64,000 nucleotides of DNA from Musicola paradisiaca NCPPB 2511 (GTDB taxonomy: Bacteria; Pseudomonadota; Gammaproteobacteria; Enterobacterales; Enterobacteriaceae), in contig NZ_CM001857.1 in assembly GCF_000400505.1 (NCBI RefSeq), forward strand, positions 2,470,257 through 2,534,256, given 5' to 3'. Of the stretch, positions 8,036 to 16,336 are shown piece after piece; positions within the stretch are counted from its first letter, which is position 1, and each line of letters begins with the position of its first letter. The notes under the pieces are model-generated. The model did no database searches. It saw only the letters and a program-made list of their open reading frames with translations, and was not told the origin of the DNA. The translations under genes were made by a program, and so were the position numbers.

Positions 8036-9922
8036 ATGAGACACACACCCCCCGCAAGCCGGGAATATACGCCTCCCGTGCCGGTGCCTTACCCCGGACG
8101 AACAGCCACCTGCATCAGGCAAAATATGTGGCTATCCGGCCCGGAATTGCCGCTCCGCAGCCACGTTACCGCCTGCATTACGCTGTACAACGAACCCCTG
8201 CGGGTTTTATTGCCGACGCTCATCTCGCTTATCGAAAACCATCATCACATGAAAACACGCCGGCCGGCCGGGGAACCGTTGGTGTCGTGCCTCCTGATTG
8301 ATGGCGAGGCGCATCTTCACCCGGAGGTTAGGGCGCTGCTGCTTGCGCTGGGTTGGACGCCGTCTTTTCCTGCGGCCCCGTCGGACGACAACAGCGTCCA
8401 TATTCAGCACCTCTCCCTGTCTCTGGATACGCTCCATACGGCGCTGAATCTCCCCGCCGACGGCGATGCGCGCCCGATGCCCCTGCTGATTGCCGCCAAA
8501 CAACACAACCGCGGCAAGTTGGATTCGCACGCCTGGTTTTTCCGCCATATCTGCCGCCTTATTACGCCGGACTATATTTTGCAGATCGACGCCGGTTCCA
8601 TTCCTGCTGCGAATTGTCTGCCGCTATTACTGGATCACATGGCGCTGCGCCCCGACTGCGGCGCGCTGGCGGCCAGAATCGTTACACGCCCGCCGTCGGG
8701 GCTCAACCCGGTAACGAACTGGCAATATGGCGATTTTATCTGGGAAAAAATAACCGACTGGCCGGTCAGCAACTTGCTGCGCTATATGGAAGTGGTGCCG
8801 GGCCAGTGCAGCCTGATTCGTTATTCCACGTTCTGCTCTTCCCACGACGCCGTGGCAACGCCCATGCATCGCTATTTACGCGGTCTGGCTGCGCAAGGGT
8901 TGCTCGAACGCAATCAGTTTTTGGCCGAAGACCGGGTGCTGGGGTTTGAAATCGTTAACGCGCCACACCATCAGGCCACCACCGAATATGAGCCCAACGC
9001 CGTACTGGAAACCGATCCCTGCCCGACGTTCGCCGAACTGGTACGTCAACGTCGCCGCTGGATCAACAGCACGTTAGCCGTCAGGATCGCTACGCTATCG
9101 GCGCTGCCGGCGCTACTCCGGCATGCAGCGCTCTCGCCAATGCGTAAGCTGGAAATCCTGCTGTCGATGCTGTGGAATTACAGCCAGTTGTTGACGCTGT
9201 TTGTTTTCCCCGCGTTGATGGCGGTTATCTGCTCGTTGACCGTTAACCGCCTGGTACCGGCATCCATGAATGGCTTGCCCGCATCGCAGCCGCTGGGTTC
9301 TTTCGCCGCCGGCGGATTTATTCTGTTCTGGGCCGGCATCCTGCTGTGCAGCCGAATTTACAGTGTGAGCAGCCCGTGGGGATTACGCCTGCACCGACTC
9401 CTGGCTTCACTGTTGGCGGTGACAATCAATCTGCTGTTAGTCACCGGCCCGGTGCTTCAGCTTTTTTGGCATTATCCCGGCGGGTCGTTATCGCTGCTGG
9501 CGCTTGTATTACTGGCCGTTGCGCTGCATTCGCCCGATCATTTTCATAATCTCTGGCGATTTATCCTGCTCTATTTCCCGCTGTTTACCTCTTTCAGTTT
9601 TTATCTCACCAGCTATGCGCTGGCCAATTTCAGCGATACCAGTTGGGGAACGAAGGGGCTTTTGCATGGCAAAACCACGCGGCGCTGGTCAATGATTCGT
9701 GATGGTATGCTGATTTTCTGGGTTGTCGCCGCCAGCATCATGGCTGCCTGGGTCATTGCGCTGGGCGAACAAGCCGCCGTGGCGGTCATTACCGGGATGG
9801 TTATTTTTACGCTGGCGCGTTATGTCGTGGCTATCTTGTGCAGCGTTTCCGCGCTGTTCCGCAAGCCGATCACGTTCGCGGAACGTTTCCCCTGGCGTCA
9901 CCGTCTCGACGGTGAACTCTAA
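8036..9922 (+). CDS. Membrane glycosyltransferase family 2, chitin-synthase-like
   Basis: This 628-residue protein has a GT2 catalytic domain (about residues 45-360): TACITLYNE at the start of the fold, an Asp-containing ILQIDAGS, the acidic AEDR motif (about residue 300) and QRRRWINST starting at residue 338. The QxxRW signature marks processive synthases, and the extended QRRRWINST form is the signature seen in chitin synthases. About seven membrane segments follow from residue 370 to the end. It therefore probably polymerises a UDP-sugar and extrudes the chain through the inner membrane. Product identity is an inference. GGAG lies 9 bases before the ATG. It is the third gene of the DUF1800-DUF1501 operon. 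Confidence 0.88.
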   Translation: MRHTPPASREYTPPVPVPYPGRTATCIRQNMWLSGPELPLRSHVTACITLYNEPLRVLLPTLISLIENHHHMKTRRPAGEPLVSCLLIDGEAHLHPEVRALLLALGWTPSFPAAPSDDNSVHIQHLSLSLDTLHTALNLPADGDARPMPLLIAAKQHNRGKLDSHAWFFRHICRLITPDYILQIDAGSIPAANCLPLLLDHMALRPDCGALAARIVTRPPSGLNPVTNWQYGDFIWEKITDWPVSNLLRYMEVVPGQCSLIRYSTFCSSHDAVATPMHRYLRGLAAQGLLERNQFLAEDRVLGFEIVNAPHHQATTEYEPNAVLETDPCPTFAELVRQRRRWINSTLAVRIATLSALPALLRHAALSPMRKLEILLSMLWNYSQLLTLFVFPALMAVICSLTVNRLVPASMNGLPASQPLGSFAAGGFILFWAGILLCSRIYSVSSPWGLRLHRLLASLLAVTINLLLVTGPVLQLFWHYPGGSLSLLALVLLAVALHSPDHFHNLWRFILLYFPLFTSFSFYLTSYALANFSDTSWGTKGLLHGKTTRRWSMIRDGMLIFWVVAASIMAAWVIALGEQAAVAVITGMVIFTLARYVVAILCSVSALFRKPITFAERFPWRHRLDGEL

Positions 9923-10062
9923 GGAGGTCTCACCATTACGCCCGCTTCGGATATCGGAAACCGTTGCCGGGGCGGGTCATACGCTCAGCAGCTGGCGCGG
10001 GCGCCATTCGCCCGCCCCGCATAAAGTCCCTCCCGGCAGGCGTTATTGGCGCGACGCGGCGG

Positions 10063-10521
10063 TTACAGGCCGTCCATCCGCAGCATTTTGCGCAATGAAC
10101 GCGCGGTGACACCAAAATCCCGCGCGATCTGATGCATCCCGATGCCCTGAGCCAGCACGGATTTGACGGCGACTTTCCTTAACCCCAGGAATATCCCCCA
10201 TGCGGAAGGGATATCCAATACGCCGCTCGGCGCCGTATTGCGGGTAAAGGTCGCGTAGGTTTTTTCAGAAATGGCGATCCCGGTTTTTTCTATAAACCGA
10301 ATGCGATCCTTATTCAGGTATAGGCGACTGCCGCCATGAAGACGAACAAATTCCGACATACAATCGAAACCGTCATTCTCAATCAGTTCGGAAATCATCC
10401 AGGGCAATGTGGAGAGAATACTGACTTTGTGGTGGTCATAAAATTTTTCTAATTCTTTGAAATTTGGTTCATCAGCATGAGGAAGCCCAGAGAATATCTT
10501 TTTCAGCGAATAATAATCCAT
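10063..10521 (-). CDS. Uncharacterised protein with C-terminal helix-turn-helix
   Basis: I do not recognise this 152-residue protein. Its last third (IGMHQIARDFGVTARSLRKML) reads as a helix-turn-helix, similar in style to Mor/resolvase-type DNA-binding helices, so a DNA-binding regulator is possible. The N-terminal two thirds are mixed alpha/beta with no motif I know. The start at 10521 is preceded by AAGGAAAT at good spacing; the ATG at 10539 is not. It stands alone at the border of an AT-rich patch and may be horizontally acquired. Confidence 0.7.
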   Translation of the reverse strand: MDYYSLKKIFSGLPHADEPNFKELEKFYDHHKVSILSTLPWMISELIENDGFDCMSEFVRLHGGSRLYLNKDRIRFIEKTGIAISEKTYATFTRNTAPSGVLDIPSAWGIFLGLRKVAVKSVLAQGIGMHQIARDFGVTARSLRKMLRMDGL

Positions 10522-10607
10522 GTTATTTCCTTCATCCATGAATGGTATTGTCGTTATTCCGACGGACAGTTATTCCAGACGATGACAATTAACGATAAAT
10601 ATTGATC

Positions 10608-10802
10608 TATACCTAAAATAATTCGAGTTGCAGGACAACACGCTCGCGTGTTGAACAACGCCACGCGTTGGCCCTTTAGGGCAAGGCTCGTAAGAGCCTT
10701 GTAACGCGGCAAGAGAGCGAATCCCGATGCGCTTACTCAGGTAAGTGATTCGGGTGAGCAAACGCCGCCAACACACCGGCAACGTGAAGTATGACGGGTA
10801 TA
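10608..10802. repeat. Intergenic repeat element, copy 1 (long form)
   Basis: The element begins TATACCTAAAATAATTCGAG and ends GAAGTATGACGGGTATA. It contains the internal block GAGAGCGAATCCCGATG...AGTGATTCGGGTGAGC. The ends are imperfect inverted repeats. It is about 195 bp, and compared with the 127-bp copy at 16337-16463 it carries an extra block near the left end with its own short inverted repeats. Elements of this look are scattered in Pectobacteriaceae and related genera. An open frame across 10570-10782 is a by-product of the element. Confidence 0.8.
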
Positions 10803-11211
10803 ATGAATAATTAGCATGATATTAAATATATCCTCTTAAAGTAATATCACTGAATAATCAAAAAATCACAACGCCGTACCTATTTATGCAATCCATCAAT
10901 GCTATTGACCCGATAATATATCCGACATTTCAGATTGATAACGCCTCATACTCGATCTGGCCGACATGACGATGATGTTAACGCCTGCCCCATCGGATTG
11001 TTTTGCTCATCATGTTATTCACGGGGTTCACGTTGCTAATACGCGGATGTTACTCAGGCGTCCCTGTCGCTTATCGCCGTAAGCAACAGGGATTCGGCGT
11101 CATTGCCTGCAACTCGCATTATCCATGACATAGCAGGCGAATAACGATCACTGTCATCATTACTCCGTGCAGATTTACCGTGCCAGGTGCGGGATAACAG
11201 GGGTATCGGTA
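10803..11211. other. AT-rich intergenic stretch
   Basis: About 400 bases after the repeat element with no coding potential that I can defend on either strand. No tRNA or clear terminator is seen. Confidence 0.5.
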
Positions 11212-11514
11212 TCACTGCGGTGCGGCGTTATTTTGCTGGCGCCATCGGGTTACGCGCTCTTTTGTCACTTCATTTTTATAACACGTCGGCGCGGCGCCAC
11301 CTTTGCGGCTCCAGGCGCTGCGACCGCCGCAGGTGCTGCCGTTCCTGGCTGAATTATACGGGCAGGCGCATGTGCCGGAATACCCGGCTATCGATTCATC
11401 GATTATTTTTTGTTTAACCTGATCATCACTGAGTCGCATATTTCGCGCCTCAGCCTGATTCAGGAAAAGAAAAGCAGTCACCGCAAACATTATCGTGAGC
11501 ATAATTCGTCTCAT
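11212..11514 (-). CDS. Small secreted cysteine-containing protein
   Basis: This 100-residue protein has a clear signal peptide (MRRIMLTIMFAVTAFLFLNQAEA). The mature part has the block GTCACPYNSARNGSTCGGRSAWS followed by APTCY, with four Cys residues that could form two disulfides in the periplasm. I recall this Cys-Pro-Tyr-Asn / Cys-Gly-x-Arg-Ser pattern from small hypothetical proteins of many proteobacteria and their plasmids or phages, but no function is known to me. GGATGA lies just upstream of the start. It stands alone in an AT-rich patch. Confidence 0.8.
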   Translation of the reverse strand: MRRIMLTIMFAVTAFLFLNQAEARNMRLSDDQVKQKIIDESIAGYSGTCACPYNSARNGSTCGGRSAWSRKGGAAPTCYKNEVTKERVTRWRQQNNAAPQ

Positions 11515-11860
11515 TTCATCCTCCAGAAGAAAATAGTATTAGCCTGTACGGCAAAATAATTGCCATTATATTAAAAGTAATAATACCGACCACCTGCCGT
11601 GATATTTCTCAAAAAACAATCAATAGTCAGGCATGATTAATAAGTATTGATAAGGCGAATAGCAATTCGAATATTTACACGAACAAGAGTGATGACAAGC
11701 ATTCCGCCGTCACCGAAGGCGATGTTGATTGCGTCTCAAGGGGTATAGTTAATACGTTAAAAAGAAACCGCTGACATTCTGTTTGATTTAACGCCAACGA
11801 CAATCAGGCCGCGCCGAAACCTGTTGATGACCACGCCCACAAGGCGGTTGAGTGGGCCAT
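11515..11860. other. AT-rich intergenic stretch
   Basis: About 350 bases between the small secreted protein and the ydcH terminator. I see no gene, RNA or repeat in it. Confidence 0.5.
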
Positions 11861-11895
11861 AAAAAACCGCCGCAGGCTGGGCAACGCGGCGGTTT
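11861..11895 (-). terminator. Rho-independent terminator of ydcH
   Basis: Read on the minus strand, a stem CCGCCGC / GCGGCGG with a 12-base loop is followed by TTTTTT. It starts about 30 bases after the ydcH stop codon. Confidence 0.85.
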
Positions 11896-11925
11896 CATTA
11901 TCAATAAACCCAAAAGCCAACAAAA

Positions 11926-12153
11926 TCAGGCCGTAGGATGAACACTTTCCTCCTGCAAGATCTTGTAAATTTCATCTTTCAGATGCAGCTTCTCTTTTTT
12001 GAGCCTGACGACTTCATCGCCGTACCCCTGACGGTTAGCCCCTTCAAGCCGGGCGATATCATGGTCAAGCTGGTTATGTTGTTCAAACAACAGCATAAAG
12101 CGGGGGTGCTCGAGTTTAAGACGAGAGATCAACTCGCGATATTCTGGAAACAT
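11926..12153 (-). CDS. ydcH: YdcH family protein (DUF465)
   Basis: This 75-residue, highly charged, helical protein (MFPEYRELISRLKLEHPRFMLLFEQHNQLDHDIARLEG...) matches the YdcH/DUF465 family in size and in the HPRF...LFxxHNxLDxxI pattern with a following coiled coil. The molecular role is unknown; it is a small cytoplasmic protein. AGAGGACG lies 6 bases before the ATG and a strong terminator follows, so it is a monocistronic gene. Confidence 0.9.
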   Translation of the reverse strand: MFPEYRELISRLKLEHPRFMLLFEQHNQLDHDIARLEGANRQGYGDEVVRLKKEKLHLKDEIYKILQEESVHPTA

Positions 12154-12582
12154 GAAACGTCCTCTGGTTAGTCATGGTTAACCGCAAACGTGTTGCCTAC
12201 CGCGTTGACATCAACAAGCAACAGAATAAAGCCTAGTCGATTCCTCCCGGAAAAAATGTGTACCCCGCCCTATTTGGGAGTATTCCACCCAGCGCCACTC
12301 CAGCGAACAGCCGCGATACGCGCCACCCAACGCGCTGCAGAGCCAATGTAAATTTCACGTAATCGCCCGCTCCGGACTTATCGCCGAATACGCATTTTGT
12401 GCTATCGTGCGCACGGAAAATCAAAGCACGTTGGATTCATTCAGCACATCCCAATCCCTCTTTCTTAATTCTCCACATTGCACCATGGAATCTTATGCGA
12501 CAGGCATACTCTAACACCCAACATAACTCACCATGCTGTATAGCTTTTCATGTCATACCTCATTGATGATACAAGGAATACC
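12154..12582. other. Intergenic region between ydcH and lpxP
   Basis: About 430 bases between divergent genes. It must carry both promoters. In E. coli lpxP is RpoE-dependent and cold-induced, but I could not identify a convincing sigma-E element by eye. No gene is supported. Confidence 0.5.
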
Positions 12583-13506
12583 ATGAACAAAGCGGTTCGT
12601 TTTTCAGGCGCTTTCTTCCACCCCCGTTACTGGCTGCTCTGGTGCGGGCTTATCGTTCTGTTTCTGCTGGTTCAGCTTCCTTACCCCTGGTTGGTGCGCG
12701 TGGGTAAATATTCCGGAAAAGCGGCACGCCCCTTGCTGAAAAGGCGGGAACGCATCGCCAGGCGGAATATCGATCTGTGTTTCCCAACCTATTCCGACGC
12801 CGCAAAGGAAAAACTGATCGATGAAAATTTCGTTTCTCTCGGCATGGCGCTGGTGGAGACAGGCATGGCCTGGTTCTGGCCGGATCGCCGCATCCGTCGT
12901 TGGTTCGATGTGCAGGGTTACGGCAACCTGTGTGACGCGCAGCAGAATAAGCGCGGTGTGATGGTCGTCGGCGTGCATTTTATGTCGCTGGATCTCGGCG
13001 GCCGGGTGATGGGGCTGTGTCAACCCATGATGGCCATGTACCGCCCGCACAATAACCCGTTGTTGGAATGGGTGCAGACACGCGGCCGGATGCGTTCGAA
13101 TAAAGCGATGATTGACCGACGCAATCTGAAAGAAATGGTCAACGCCCTCAAACAGGGCGAAGCAGTCTGGTTTGCGCCCGATCAGGACTATGGCCCTAAA
13201 GGCAGCACCTTCGCGCCGTTTTTCGCCGTCAACAGCGTAGCCACCACCAACGGCACCTATGTGCTCTCCCGGCTCTCGAATGCCGCCATTTTGACCATCA
13301 CGCTGATTCGAAAATCGGACAACAGCGGCTATCGGCTATTCATCGAACCGGAACTGATGGATTATCCCAAGAATGACGAATCCGCCGCCGCGGCGTATAT
13401 AAATCGAGTGATTGAAAAAGAAATCCTGCGCGCACCGGCGCAATACCTGTGGATTCACCGGCGTTTTAAAACCCGGCCGGTGGGCGAAAAATCGCTGTAT
13501 GCATAA
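12583..13506 (+). CDS. lpxP: Kdo2-lipid IVA palmitoleoyltransferase LpxP
   Basis: This 307-residue acyltransferase of the LpxL/LpxM/LpxP family adds the secondary acyl chain to the 2' position of lipid A at the inner membrane. The catalytic HxxxxD motif is His132-Asp137 in GVHFMSLDLGG. One membrane anchor lies at about residues 19-37. The blocks CQPMMAMYRPHNNPLLEWVQTRGRMRSNKAM and the C-terminus IHRRFKTRPVGEKSLYA are closer to E. coli LpxP (cold-induced, palmitoleate) than to LpxL (laurate). AAGGAA precedes the ATG at 12583, and the upstream ATG at 12550 has no such site. Nearby cspA gives another cold-associated gene. Confidence 0.9.
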   Translation: MNKAVRFSGAFFHPRYWLLWCGLIVLFLLVQLPYPWLVRVGKYSGKAARPLLKRRERIARRNIDLCFPTYSDAAKEKLIDENFVSLGMALVETGMAWFWPDRRIRRWFDVQGYGNLCDAQQNKRGVMVVGVHFMSLDLGGRVMGLCQPMMAMYRPHNNPLLEWVQTRGRMRSNKAMIDRRNLKEMVNALKQGEAVWFAPDQDYGPKGSTFAPFFAVNSVATTNGTYVLSRLSNAAILTITLIRKSDNSGYRLFIEPELMDYPKNDESAAAAYINRVIEKEILRAPAQYLWIHRRFKTRPVGEKSLYA

Positions 13507-13982
13507 GTTCATACCGGGATGATGACTTCCGGGTGCAGCTACCGGTGCACGATGCGCCGGTCATGCCGCCAGCCAGGCGACCGAATGGCAAAAACGTTGT
13601 TGGCCGACGGTACCGGGCTCTTCTTGTGATAACGGCATTTGGAGCTCAATGCGTCTAATAGCATTATTGTTATAGCGATGATGACCACCGACACGTTGCG
13701 AATAGCCGCCTTCGGTCATGAAAATATTGTTGGTTACACCAATATCCGGTTGCTTAGACAATGTCAGTCTGAACGCTCAATCGAATTATTTGTCATAATA
13801 AATCCGCCCCGTTTAACCGCATATCATGTCGTCCCGAAAACCGGATCGTAACCGAATTTCCCGTTATTTTTAGTTTCTCTACTCATCGCGAAAAATATGC
13901 TCGGTTGACGAAAATCGCAATTACCCTTGCAGGAAGTCATCATTTTCGATTTCACTGTTTCATTACACTGTAAATAGACAAC
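13507..13982. other. Intergenic region between lpxP and cspA
   Basis: About 475 bases. A TTG-initiated 66-codon frame on the minus strand (13561-13761) has no ribosome binding site and no recognised family, so I do not call it. CCGGGATGATGACTTCCGGG right after lpxP may be a weak hairpin. Nothing else is visible. Confidence 0.5.
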
Positions 13983-14010
13983 AAAAAACCCCGGCTTTAC
14001 GCCAGGGTTT
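13983..14010 (-). terminator. Terminator of cspA
   Basis: On the minus strand a stem ACCCTGGC / GCCGGGGT (one G-U pair, loop GTAAA) is followed by TTTTT. It lies about 75 bases after the cspA stop, so the message has a short 3' untranslated region. Confidence 0.75.
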
Positions 14011-14083
14011 AATAGAAAACTTATCTTGACTGCTCCGGTTTAAACCCTCATCGCTATCGCAAGTTAAGCCTCATTGCTCAGTG

Positions 14084-14296
14084 TTACAGTACGGTAACGT
14101 TGCCAGCCGCAGGCCCTTTCTGGCCTTGCTGAATCACGAACTCCACTTTCTGGCCTTCGTACAGCGTTTTGTAGTCATCAGACTGGATAGCGGAAAAATG
14201 TACGAATACATCTTTGCTACCGTTATCCGGAGTAATAAAACCGAAGCCTTTACCCGCATCAAACCATTTTACCAAACCAGTCATTTTATTAGACAT
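14084..14296 (-). CDS. cspA: Cold shock protein CspA
   Basis: This 70-residue cold-shock domain protein binds single-stranded RNA and DNA and acts as an RNA chaperone in the cytoplasm. RNP1 (KGFGFI) and RNP2 (VFVHF) are intact. The order [12 protein letters not shown]...[17 protein letters not shown]...EGQKVEF...[10 protein letters not shown] is closest to E. coli CspA. The start at 14296 is preceded by AAAGGTAAT, the same as in E. coli cspA. The long leader upstream is the diagnostic feature (separate entry). Expression should be post-transcriptionally cold-induced. Confidence 0.95.
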   Translation of the reverse strand: MSNKMTGLVKWFDAGKGFGFITPDNGSKDVFVHFSAIQSDDYKTLYEGQKVEFVIQQGQKGPAAGNVTVL

Positions 14297-14459
14297 AGAG
14301 ATTACCTTTAATATATAGAGCCTTCCGGCGATATGGCCTGCATGACAGATTTTAATTAGCGTTTTAAATATAGGAGGCACAAAAAGAAGGGGTATCTATG
14401 GATAACTCTTGAATTATGGCTGCTTTACTAACGTGCTTTAATGTCTGTATATCAAACCG
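14297..14459 (-). promoter_or_regulatory. cspA 5' leader with cold box (RNA thermosensor)
   Basis: The minus-strand leader of about 160 nt matches the E. coli cspA leader along its length. It has CGGTTTGATATACAG at the 5' end, the cold box at 14435-14454 (TGATATACAGACATTAAAGC), then TTCAAGAGTTATC, GATACCCCT, AAAATCTGT, GCCATATCGCCG-AAGGC and finally TTAAAGGTAAT before the ATG. In E. coli this leader refolds with temperature and gives an efficiently translated structure in the cold. The conserved segments are seen directly; the mechanism is from established knowledge. Confidence 0.88.
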
Positions 14460-14841
14460 ACGCAGCATTAACGCATGTATAATTATTTTTAGCAAGATTT
14501 CTTTTTATTTTAATTAAAAATGCAATAACGGCACGATCCGTTTTTACCGCCTTCGGGATATTGTTCGGCATTATTCTCCTTGCATTTCAACAGGGTTTAG
14601 GAAAAATTGCAGGTTAGCATTAGCCTATTTATCTACGTTTCATGACGCCATGGCCAGCCGGGTCGCCGGCAGAAATGAATGCGAAAAACGGATGCATGCC
14701 AAAATTGGTCGGTGATAACGCTATGCAGGTGGAGGATGACTCTCCCGATCTTCGTGAAAAAAATAAATCACCCTTTAGCCCAGAGGCAGCATTTCCGTCC
14801 AGAGGCGGGAATGATTCTTTTTAGTTTAAGAATCAATGGAT
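14460..14841. other. Region upstream of cspA, up to SdsR
   Basis: About 380 bases. The cspA promoter must lie in its first 60 bases on the minus strand; a TGCGTTAATG element near 14462-14475 may be the extended -10. A 60-codon plus-strand frame at 14642-14824 has no family and no ribosome binding site and is not called. No pphA homologue is present, unlike the E. coli sdsR locus. Confidence 0.5.
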
Positions 14842-14944
14842 AAAAAAAAGACCGAATACGATTCCTGTATCCGGTCTAGGGAAATGGCTCTTAGGAGAGA
14901 GCCGTGCGCTAAAAGTTGGCATTTGTGCAGGCCATGTTCTGACC
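14842..14944 (-). ncRNA. sdsR: Small RNA SdsR (RyeB)
   Basis: The minus strand reads CCTGCA...ATGCCAACTTTTAGCGCACGGCTCTCTCC...GAGCCATTTCCC, then a terminator hairpin around GAATCGTATTCGG with a T8 tail. This is nearly identical to enterobacterial SdsR, an abundant Hfq-binding stationary-phase sRNA that represses targets such as ompD and mutS in relatives. The position beside yebY is conserved. Length is about 103 nt as in E. coli. The 5' end is set by homology and by the sigma-S -10 element 6 bases upstream. The antisense RNA SraC (RyeA) may be encoded on the opposite strand but cannot be delimited here. Confidence 0.93.
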
Positions 14945-14950
14945 CGCTCC

Positions 14951-14960
14951 TTAAGCGTAG
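14951..14960 (-). promoter_or_regulatory. Sigma-S type -10 element of sdsR
   Basis: CTACGCTTAA on the minus strand fits the RpoS-preferred extended -10 (CTACxCTTAA) and lies at the right distance from the predicted SdsR 5' end. SdsR of E. coli and Salmonella is strictly sigma-S dependent. Confidence 0.85.
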
Positions 14961-15122
14961 ACGACTCGTTTCCAATTTCCAGTTTCCCATTATTCCCCCC
15001 GCACCTTTCCGCAACATTCAGTACACTCTGTGACAACACGCGCAAAGCTGAAATGATTGCCATTTCAGGCTCGCATTCTGCGGATCTCGTGTTTGGCATA
15101 TACTGAAACAGGGGCGTTGCTT

Positions 15123-15491
15123 TCACTGGCACAGCATCTGCGCACGCTCAATAAAGGGCTGCAGGCTGATTTTTCGGCCAGGTTGCGCCGGGTCGTCCAG
15201 CTGTATCACATCCAATGCGGCGGCGTTGACCTTGCCTGAGCGAACCTGCTCGCGTGCGATGTCGTTGAGCGGATACTGCATCAGCGTACTGGGGTTTATC
15301 ACATACAACGCATTACCGGGGCGGCATATCAACTGCACCTCTTCCCGATTGAACGCCCAACGGGCGCCATATTCCAGTTTACTGAGATTGGCAATCCTGG
15401 GCGCAGCCCACACGCTGGCGGACAGCGTCGTCAGCACCAGTGACAAGACGAACCTTTTCATCACGAACCTTTTCAATACGAACTTTTTCAT
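15123..15491 (-). CDS. yebY: YebY family protein (DUF2511)
   Basis: This is a small exported protein of about 122 residues. The core [37 protein letters not shown] and C-terminal FIERAQMLC match enterobacterial YebY, including two conserved Cys. A signal peptide is present ([12 protein letters not shown]). The function is not established; in E. coli it is encoded with copC/copD homologues, suggesting a periplasmic copper-related role. The N-terminus contains a threefold 15-bp repeat (15448-15492) giving [15 protein letters not shown], longer than in relatives. GGAATG lies just upstream; ATG at 15494 is equally possible. Confidence 0.9.
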   Translation of the reverse strand: MKKFVLKRFVMKRFVLSLVLTTLSASVWAAPRIANLSKLEYGARWAFNREEVQLICRPGNALYVINPSTLMQYPLNDIAREQVRSGKVNAAALDVIQLDDPAQPGRKISLQPFIERAQMLCQ

Positions 15492-15670
15492 CATTCATTC
15501 CATGTATACGGTTTTCGCGGATGATAGCGGCAGCTACGGGGGAAGTCGAGCCAACGGCGACATGGACAGCATGGACGACAAGGCGGGAGGGGAAAACTTA
15601 CGGCACGGCGACGTCATGGCGCAAACAGGGCAATACCGACGACCACCGACGGTATTGCCGCACGACACGG

Positions 15671-16171
15671 TTATGCTGATGGCGTCGCCATCTTTTTCAG
15701 ATCCTGATCGATAAAGAACAGCCCGCCTTCGTTGGCGTTGACCATACCCAGTTTGTCGAGGATCGATTTGAACAGTTTCTCTTCTTCGTGCTGTTCGGCG
15801 ACGTACCACTGTAGGAAATTGAAGGTGGAGTAGTCCTGCAACGTGATGGCGGCATGGGCCAGTTCATTAATCTTGCTGGTAATCAACTGTTCATGCTCAT
15901 AAGTCAATGTGAAAACCTCCTGCAATGAGGCGAAATCCACCGGCGGCGCGGCAATAGCGCCCAGCACCGGTAAACTCCCCGTGTCATCCAGGTAATCGAA
16001 CAGGCGCTGCATATGTTCCATTTCTTCACGGGAATGACTTTTCAAGAAACCGGAGGCGCCTTCAAACCCTTTGTCGCCGCACCAGGCGCTCATTTGCAAA
16101 TATAAATTGGCTGAATAAAACTCCAGATTAAGTTGTTCATTCAACTTTTGGATCATTTCTTTTTTTAACAT
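15671..16171 (-). CDS. ftnA: Non-heme ferritin FtnA
   Basis: This 166-residue four-helix ferritin forms a cytoplasmic 24-mer that oxidises Fe(II) and stores it as mineral. Ferroxidase ligands are visible in [14 protein letters not shown] (Glu), [13 protein letters not shown] (Glu and His), [18 protein letters not shown] (Glu), and the C-terminal block [19 protein letters not shown]. The length is as in E. coli FtnA. In E. coli ftnA lies elsewhere; here it sits between yebY and copD on the same strand. A Fur-box-like sequence lies about 130 bases upstream of the start. Confidence 0.97.
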   Translation of the reverse strand: MLKKEMIQKLNEQLNLEFYSANLYLQMSAWCGDKGFEGASGFLKSHSREEMEHMQRLFDYLDDTGSLPVLGAIAAPPVDFASLQEVFTLTYEHEQLITSKINELAHAAITLQDYSTFNFLQWYVAEQHEEEKLFKSILDKLGMVNANEGGLFFIDQDLKKMATPSA

Positions 16172-16301
16172 AGCCGTTCCTTATTTTACTGGCAGGTGAT
16201 TGACACGGGAAATTATGCATTGAAACAACAAAACCACAAACAAAAATTAACCAAAGCATCAAGCAATTCAACTTAAATTCAAAACGTTATCACTTTTCAT
16301 T

Positions 16302-16320
16302 GATAATTATTTTCATTTTT
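16302..16320 (-). promoter_or_regulatory. Possible Fur box upstream of ftnA
   Basis: GATAATTATTTTCATTTTT agrees with the 19-bp Fur consensus at roughly 14 positions and lies 130 bases before the ftnA start. In E. coli, Fur-Fe activates ftnA from distant upstream sites by counteracting H-NS. The surrounding AT-rich DNA would fit that model, but the match is imperfect. Confidence 0.45.
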
Positions 16321-16336
16321 CTGATCCCTCATCATT

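Noticed and set aside
10570-10782. 70-codon minus-strand frame
   Set aside because: It lies almost wholly inside the repeat element 10608-10802; similar frames appear in other copies of the element.
13561-13761. 66-codon TTG-initiated frame between lpxP and cspA
   Set aside because: No ribosome binding site, no family, no signal or domain; not enough to call a gene, though a decayed gene cannot be excluded.
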